Shown here one piece after another: positions 58,209 through 64,000 of a DNA stretch of 64,000 nt (position 1 is the first letter of the stretch; every line of letters starts with the position of its first letter). Source of the DNA: Leptasterias polaris (taxonomy: Eukaryota; Echinodermata; Asteroidea; Forcipulatida; Asteriidae). The DNA lies in contig JAZGTN010000047.1 in assembly GCA_037783415.1 (NCBI GenBank), positions 1,922,001 through 1,986,000 on the forward strand, in the 5' to 3' direction. Under the pieces are notes generated by a model. The model did no database searches. It had not been told where the DNA came from and was given only the letters and a program-made list of their open reading frames with translations. Position numbers and translations under genes: made by a program.

Positions 58209-60621
58209 AAGGGTCTGTATATACCTTTGGTAATGACTGAAAATTAATGGCAATAAAAACTTACTTGGTAATGTAGGGATTCACGCGAGGGGCGAAACCC
58301 TTGGGTAGTGATCACGGGTAGCAGTCATCACTGGGTTGACGGATTACTCCATCGGCAAGGGGACAATTAACTCTGATGACACACTCATTCAATAAAAGGA
58401 GCTCTTATTCTTTATTCCTCCATCTCCATATAGTATTTGTGTCTTTATACAACTATCCAAATCCCTAATGAAAGAAAGGTTCACAACATTAACGTTGCTT
58501 TTTATAATCACACTTGAATAACTTGAAATAAACTCGGACAATAACTGTTATGAAAATAATCAGACAATTTGAATTGGAAACTTAGAACTATGATTGAAAA
58601 CTCACCCAACACCAAGGTAGTGAGTGAAACGAAACTAGCACATCAGTAGTGGCACATCGCCCCTAAGGCCAACACTGAAAGAATTAAAGTACACCTGCAA
58701 TTACCAAACTCCGACCATTCACTTAAATAGTTTTCATTACTCTGAAATAATTGTCTGTTCATTAATAATAAATCAAGTCTTAAGATAACCTAATGATTAG
58801 TACTCACCGACACCCTGCACATCAACAACTCAACGAGATTCCTGGCACAATTCCCCTATCAAGGAGGGAGATACAACGCCGCAGTGTTGTAGTCGAGTCA
58901 CCTGTGTCGAGTCCGAGTCCGAGTCTCAAGTCACTTGGGTCGAGTCCGAGTCCGAGTCCGAGTCCCGAGTCACTTGGTCCGAGTCCGAGTCCGAGTCACG
59001 AGTCCGAGTCACGAGTCACTTGGTCCGAGTCCGAGTCACGAGTCACGAGTCACTTGTTTAAATATTGATTGCAAACCAAATGTCGTAAAATAAGAATTGG
59101 AAATGACAAAATAAAACACATTTATTTTAAACAAAGTTCTGTTAAAGTCAGCGGCGGCGGAACACTTTTAAAAGTGGGGGGGCAAATTTTTTTCCCCATG
59201 TATTTTATTTCCATTTGCACAACATAGGTAGGCCTATATAGGCACACACCGGGTATGTTGGGCTATTTTGGGGGTACAAACAGACCCACACATCACTCTG
59301 GGGATCTTCCAGGAGTAGATTAGACCAATCCCTAAATTTTGCAAACGAAACCGTCAAATTTGGCCGTTATCGAGCATTTTCAAAAAACTAAGTTCACGTG
59401 ATTTATCTGAACCAATTTTCTTTACGCAGATAAATCATATATGATCTTTGGAGTTAATCCCGACTGTACCTCAAGACTCTTTCTAGAAAGGTGACAAGCA
59501 TTTTCAAAACGGGCGAACAAGAAGTCTTCTTTGCAGAATTATCGGAAATAGATTGATTTAGTTGAGAAGCTTTAACTAAAAAGTTCAAGTTTAAGCAAAT
59601 ACTTGGGCCGGTGTTCAACCGGGGGGGGGGGGGGGGGGGCTAAAACCAATGTGTTGGGTGGGGTCCAGGGGCCGGCCTTACGGCCCCTGGTAGGGTCCAG
59701 GGGCGAAGCCCCGGTGGGGGTCCAGGGGGAAAAGCCCCCTGGAGTTTGAGCTTTTGGCGTTTTGGGGGTGGAAAATTAAGCCTCTTTATGCATAAAATTA
59801 GAAAAAATACATACTTTTTAAGCACTTCTGATCCATATAAATCTTTTAATTTTATTTAATATTTTTCAGTGATGCTCCTCCCTCTTGTTAGAACTTATTG
59901 CCACTCAATTCAATTCAATTCAAATCACACTCATCTGGGTTAGGCTGATCATATACCTTGCTCTATGGGCTGATAATGCCCGCATGAAGTCCCCAGAATA
60001 TTGTGTACAAAACGGGTACATTGTCAGCAAAGGTTTTTGTTTTAAATAATAATACTGCGGACGTTGTTGATAAGAACATTATTGGCGCTGCATGCTACCT
60101 ATGCATCACTGGGCGGCAAATTCCATGAATAAGTGGGCGGCAAACCCATATCCTACAGACAAACCTTTGTTTTGCGAAAGTGGTGTCACATAATAATAAT
60201 TTATACCAGATTACTGTTAAAAAATCAGATTATAAGTTTAACCAGGGCATAAATGTGGTGTGTAATTTGGAAAGGTATAGGATTGCAGACCTTTTTAATC
60301 CCCGACTAATATGAAAAATGTGGAAAAGAAGCAACGCGTGATGATATTCATTTTGGATCTCGTCGGTATCCTGGTTTCATGCATATTCATTAAAAACATC
60401 GCGGGTAAAAAAACATTACTATCCGGCGTTTCTCAAATTCAAGTGTAGTACTACACAGGCAATCCATAAGGGGGAAAAATCATTGAATGCCGGAACGACG
60501 TGAGATATATTTTATCATGGACAAATTAGCCCGTTGGTTTCAAATGCTTAATATGTTATTGACTTGCAAATTTAAACAATTACAAGTGAGTTATCATAAA
60601 AGTATGGTGTTCAATATCTGT

Positions 60622-60650
60622 CACCTCGCACCTCGCACCTCGCACCTCGC
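60622..60650 (+). repeat. (CACCTCG)4 minisatellite
   Basis: Four perfect 7-bp units inside the nested element. Confidence 0.9.
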
Positions 60651-60890
60651 GTTATCGAATCTCCCGTATAAAAGAGTAATTTGGCAGGGGAAAAATTACG
60701 AATGGCAAAGGAAGAAGTTAAAGATGCATTGCCCGTATTTGGACAAAACTGAATTGACGGTCAAAAATTGATTTAAATGTAAAATTTGTATGTTCCGGGG
60801 TAGGAAGTCGTGTGTGAGATCGGGCTCAGAGATTATGCATCAAATTGCGGCTAAGGCTGTAATTGCGGCTGACGGCTTCTAGTGGGAATA

Positions 60891-60966
60891 AGGCCGTATC
60901 CGAATTGGCGGCTAGCCGTAGCCGTAGCTGTAGCCGTAGCTGTAGCCGCCAATTCGGACACGGCCT
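60891..60966. repeat. 76-bp palindromic element with AGCCGT core repeats
   Basis: AGGCCGTATCCGAATTGGCG pairs with its near-inverse CGCCAATTCGGACACGGCCT. The core is tandem TAGCCG and TAGCTG words. Similar GCGGCTAAGG and GCGGCTGACG words lie just upstream. It looks like a tiny MITE. Confidence 0.6.
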
Positions 60967-62779
60967 CTCGCACGGAGACACGTTGTGGCGCAGCCGGGAT
61001 TCCGGACCCAGCCCGCTATAAAGTCAGCTTATTTTTACACCCGATCGCTACAAGTCTCGTATGTGCTGGTTATGGCCCAGCCATGCAGTACACTCGACCA
61101 GCGGTGACTCGCACTGCAGGACTGGTTAAATGTGCATCGTGGGCCAATTACTAATCTATTGTCCGGGGATGGCAACTCGCCTACGTTTGGCGTTAATTGC
61201 TGTTTTTGTTAGGCCTATATGAATCAGATTATTTTGAGAAACTTAAAGGTGTGTATAATATTACAAACGGGGTTGTCAGTGAAGCCTAATTTGGTTTCAA
61301 TAGCTCGATATAAAGTGGGGGGGGGGGGGGGCAAAATGACTACTTTTTCAAAAGTGGGGGGCAACTGCCCCCCTTGCCCCCCCGGTTCCGCCGCCGGTGG
61401 TTAAAGTTTGTTGTTAAAGTTGGTATAACCAAAATAAAACAATACGGGGCGGAACGGCAGATGCCATGATAATAAAAAAAAAATCTACTTTTTACTAGTG
61501 ACGTGACCAAACTTGACGTCGTGTTTGTGTGTCGACCATGTGTAGAAACTGGTGCAAACAACACACAGCCATGACAGTGCAATATGCAGGCTGTGTTTTA
61601 CAGGTACCAGACATGCCATTTCCCTGGCATCAAGCACAAGCAGTGGCTATGATGTTAACGTTGACAGAATACCAGCATAATACTGCTGGTGTCGTGCATC
61701 CCAGTGTTAATATCCGTACTGAACATACGAATCGAACATACAGTACGCGCTGTACTTATTTAGATGGCCATCTACACAATAATCACGATACTTGCAACAC
61801 CATACGACAGTACTTATTTATTGTGCTAGACGTTAACTCTATGACATGTGCACTCCGGGAATGACGATCGGATCGTCGGAATTGTTTTTAATATTTAAAA
61901 AAGATATTGTTTGTAAAAAATACGTGACTCGAGTCACGAGTCCTCGGGGACAAGTCCGAGTCATGATAGTCGAGTCCGAGTCCGAGTCCGAGTCTTTTGC
62001 AGACGTGACTCGAGTCAAGTCCGAGTCACCGAAATTGTGACTCGAGACGGACTCGAGTCCGAGTCCTGGACTCGAGTCATACAACACTGCAACGCCGATA
62101 CAACACGCTAACATAATTATACCATAAACCGGCATCCTCGAACTTCTACGGCCAAGTTCCTTCACGCTATGGCCCATAGTGGACTGACCACTTTACATAC
62201 CCCTTGAGATATCAATGCGCCAGGTGCGATGATTGAATAGAATAATGATAATTTTATATCCATAAAAGAAACTTAATGTGGTTAATGACGTAAACCCACT
62301 ATAATTACAGAATAAACAATTACACAATAATAAGCCACAGTAATTATAAGGTTTTGATTAAAACAATGAACATGCACTACTTTAAGCTGTATGAGTTCAA
62401 TCAGGTGGATTTGTGAATGAACTCCCACAACTAGATTAAAGGAACACTCTATATAAAAGCTTAACTTCTGAGTCCCCACAGTAAGAAGTACAGCAGCTTT
62501 GGGTAGTATAATGAATTTTGTGAAACTTTTAACTTCGAAATCGAAATACTACGGTTATGGAAAATTTGTCACTTTTTATTACCCAACATTTGAATCTGAT
62601 GAGCGTAATTGCCATAACACCTGTGTGGAAAATATTCGCTCCGGATTTTTGGTAATATCTCAAAAATGCGACCACCCTTTGAAGTGAAATTTTCACAGGT
62701 AAATTTTATTGTATAATACCTACATTTATAGGATTACCACAATCAGTAGGCTCCAATTACCAAACGTATACAGCACCTT

Positions 62780-64000
62780 TAAAACATGAAGAACCCAGAC
62801 ATACAATTTAAGAAACAGGTGATGGTGGAATAAAACACATAAATGTGGAGTATTTTCATTACGCTGCCAGGCTGCTATCTGAAGTAAACTATGTACAGGG
62901 ATGACTAACCACACAATACAAGGAGCAAGAGGGTTGTTTAGTACAAAATATTCTGAAGAATTTAACTTCTACCAGGGTGCTATAAGAGCTTACGGTGGAA
63001 ATATAAACAGTGGAAGAAGGGTAATTAACTCCATCATAAACAGTGGGTCTTTCTACAGAACAATAGTCTTTCTACACCTATCACAGAGGATTTAAATCTT
63101 TTTGAATCATGACAATTTCAATTGTTACTAATGTAAAATTTACCAAGAAATAAACCATGAGGGAAACTGAATTGGCAAATTTAATAAAAAAAAAAAAATT
63201 ACTCACATGGGGTTCTAACATTTGACCTCTGGATTAATTATCATGATGTTGACACTATACCAGCTTTGAGTCTCGTTGTCTGACCTGTTCTATCAAAGCA
63301 TGACTCTTCAAAATGATTGTTCTATTTTTGTTCAATTAACAATATAAGAACAAGAGTAAATATTTAGAATCAGCTGTAAGTTATGATAGTCTACATTAGT
63401 CTAGCACCATATGTCACTGTAAAATGGCTAATGAAAAAGCATCATCTCCAACCTGCATGTCGTAAAGATTTATGCCATGATTAGGCCGTTCCAATTTTAT
63501 TAGTTGGTTTACGGATTGCGGCGACGCGTTTTGTTGAAAAAACGAAAAAAATAAAAATTTGAAAATCCATTAATTTTTTTTAAATTTTTTTTTTCGGCTT
63601 CGAATATTCAAACTTTGGTCAGATTATTTAAAATAATTAGTCGACCTTTTATTGAGAAAAAGCTCATGAAAAAAACCCCCAAAACATCGTGTTACGTTTC
63701 GATCACGCATTGCGTTGGTCGATCATGGTCCGATGGATACAGTGCTTCGCGGCCCGGGCAGCGCACGGCACAGCAGAGAGCATGGAGCTATGCTCCATTG
63801 TAAGAGCTAGCTACATGTAACTCTGTGCCTCCCTCATGTTTCGATATCAAATACACACAGCATGGGGCTGTGCTTAATAGAGAGAACAGCCCATGTGGAC
63901 CGTTCGGTAGATCAGTGTATGCAATACCAGCGGCTCTGGGGTTGTGTGCTAGACGGGAAGTGTAATACGCGATGTAAACGAAATAGTCTGATACTTGATG
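62780..64000. other. No gene seen
   Basis: AT-rich unique sequence. A short palindrome ATGGAGC-TAT-GCTCCAT lies at 63783-63799, with poly-A/T runs near 63185 and 63575. The frame at 63615-63803 is GC-shifted at its end but has no motif. Confidence 0.4.

Larger units (their letters stand above)
59149..61399. mobile_element. Second 8-bp-TSD DNA element nested in the hAT element
   Basis: TSD GTTAAAGT at 59141-59148 and 61400-61407. The ends are CAGCGGCGGCGGAAC and the inverse of CACCGGCGGCGGAAC. G-rich sequence lies inside both ends (AAAGTGGGGGG; poly-G at 59622-59639 and 61318-61331). A GC-rich self-complementary block (59665-59745) repeats GGGTCCAGGGG with its inverse. hAT-like by TSD. The 90-111-codon frames inside it have no transposase motif. 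Confidence 0.8.
58882..62089. mobile_element. hAT-superfamily element, non-autonomous, 3.2 kb including nested insert
   Basis: Perfect 8-bp TSD CAACGCCG at 58874-58881 and 62090-62097. The inverted ends are CAGTGTTGTA. Both subterminal regions (about 58893-59053 and 61923-62080) are packed with GAGTCC, CGAGTC and GAGTCAC words, a pattern expected of hAT transposase binding sites. No transposase remains. About 2.25 kb of its length is a second element (59149-61399). Confidence 0.9.
58272..62480 (+). mobile_element. Solo LTR (~990 bp without its own insertion)
   Basis: Starts TGTAGGGATT and ends CCCCACA, the TG...CA form of LTRs. GTAA flanks both sides (58268-58271 and 62481-62484), a 4-bp TSD. 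A CAATAAAAGG signal lies at about 58389. There is no internal coding region or second LTR, so it is a solo LTR left by recombination. It is interrupted by the hAT element at 58882. Superfamily (Gypsy or Bel) unknown. Confidence 0.65.
58209..62779. mobile_element. Echinoderm-type MITE, copy 3, split by nested insertions
   Basis: Left end AAGGGTCTGTATATACCTTT (58209) and right end CCAATTACCAAACGTATACA followed by GCACCTT (to 62779) are inverted copies, flanked by TA. The left part reaches CTTACTTGGTAA. The right part resumes at 62481 with GTAAGAAG...TAGTATAAT, matching GGTAACGAG...TAGTATAAA of the copy at 40779-41161. Everything from 58272 to 62480 is inserted. Confidence 0.75.

Noticed and set aside
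58882..62089. An autonomous hAT transposase gene
   Set aside because: No frame over about 111 codons and no dimerisation or BED-finger motif; the bulk of the length is another inserted element.

Overview
This is animal DNA, most likely from an echinoderm and plausibly a sea star. The basis is long vertebrate-like arrays of C2H2 zinc fingers joined by TGEKP linkers, introns with polypyrimidine/AG acceptors, LINE, SINE and DNA-transposon relics, many TACATGTA words, and a terminal-inverted-repeat element (three copies) that resembles, from memory, a very common echinoderm repeat. The taxon call is inference; no marker gene is present. Nothing prokaryotic is seen.

Region 1 (1-24687) is a head-to-tail satellite: 19 complete ~1.28 kb monomers and one partial one, nearly identical to each other. 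Each carries two variable poly-G tracts and about ten degenerate TAGGGTTT (telomere-like) words. No convincing gene lies in it.

Region 2 (24688-31560) is a transposon graveyard. It holds a 1.44 kb foldback element with a 9-bp target duplication, a three-deep nest of DNA transposons (26829-29569), small MITEs and a truncated LINE.

Region 3 (31561-55612) is a plus-strand cluster of C2H2 zinc-finger genes. Four have long open frames (8, 14, 13 and 22 fingers), with pseudogenes and finger relics before, between and after them. Three of the genes share a conserved leader (MNSQEK...) that starts two bases after a splice acceptor. Long flanks are shared too, so the cluster grew by segmental duplication (about 33361-38566 and 39241-47545, plus a third and a partial fourth module) and by recombination of the 84-bp finger unit. 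Likely products are nuclear DNA-binding proteins. No KRAB, BTB, SCAN or other effector domain is seen in the window; upstream exons were not found.

Region 4 (55613-64000) has no recognisable gene. It is dominated by MITEs and a five-level nest (58209-62779): an old MITE split by a solo LTR, split by a hAT element, split by a second 8-bp-TSD element that holds a small palindrome.

Only the four zinc-finger frames are supported as genes; almost everything else is repeat.
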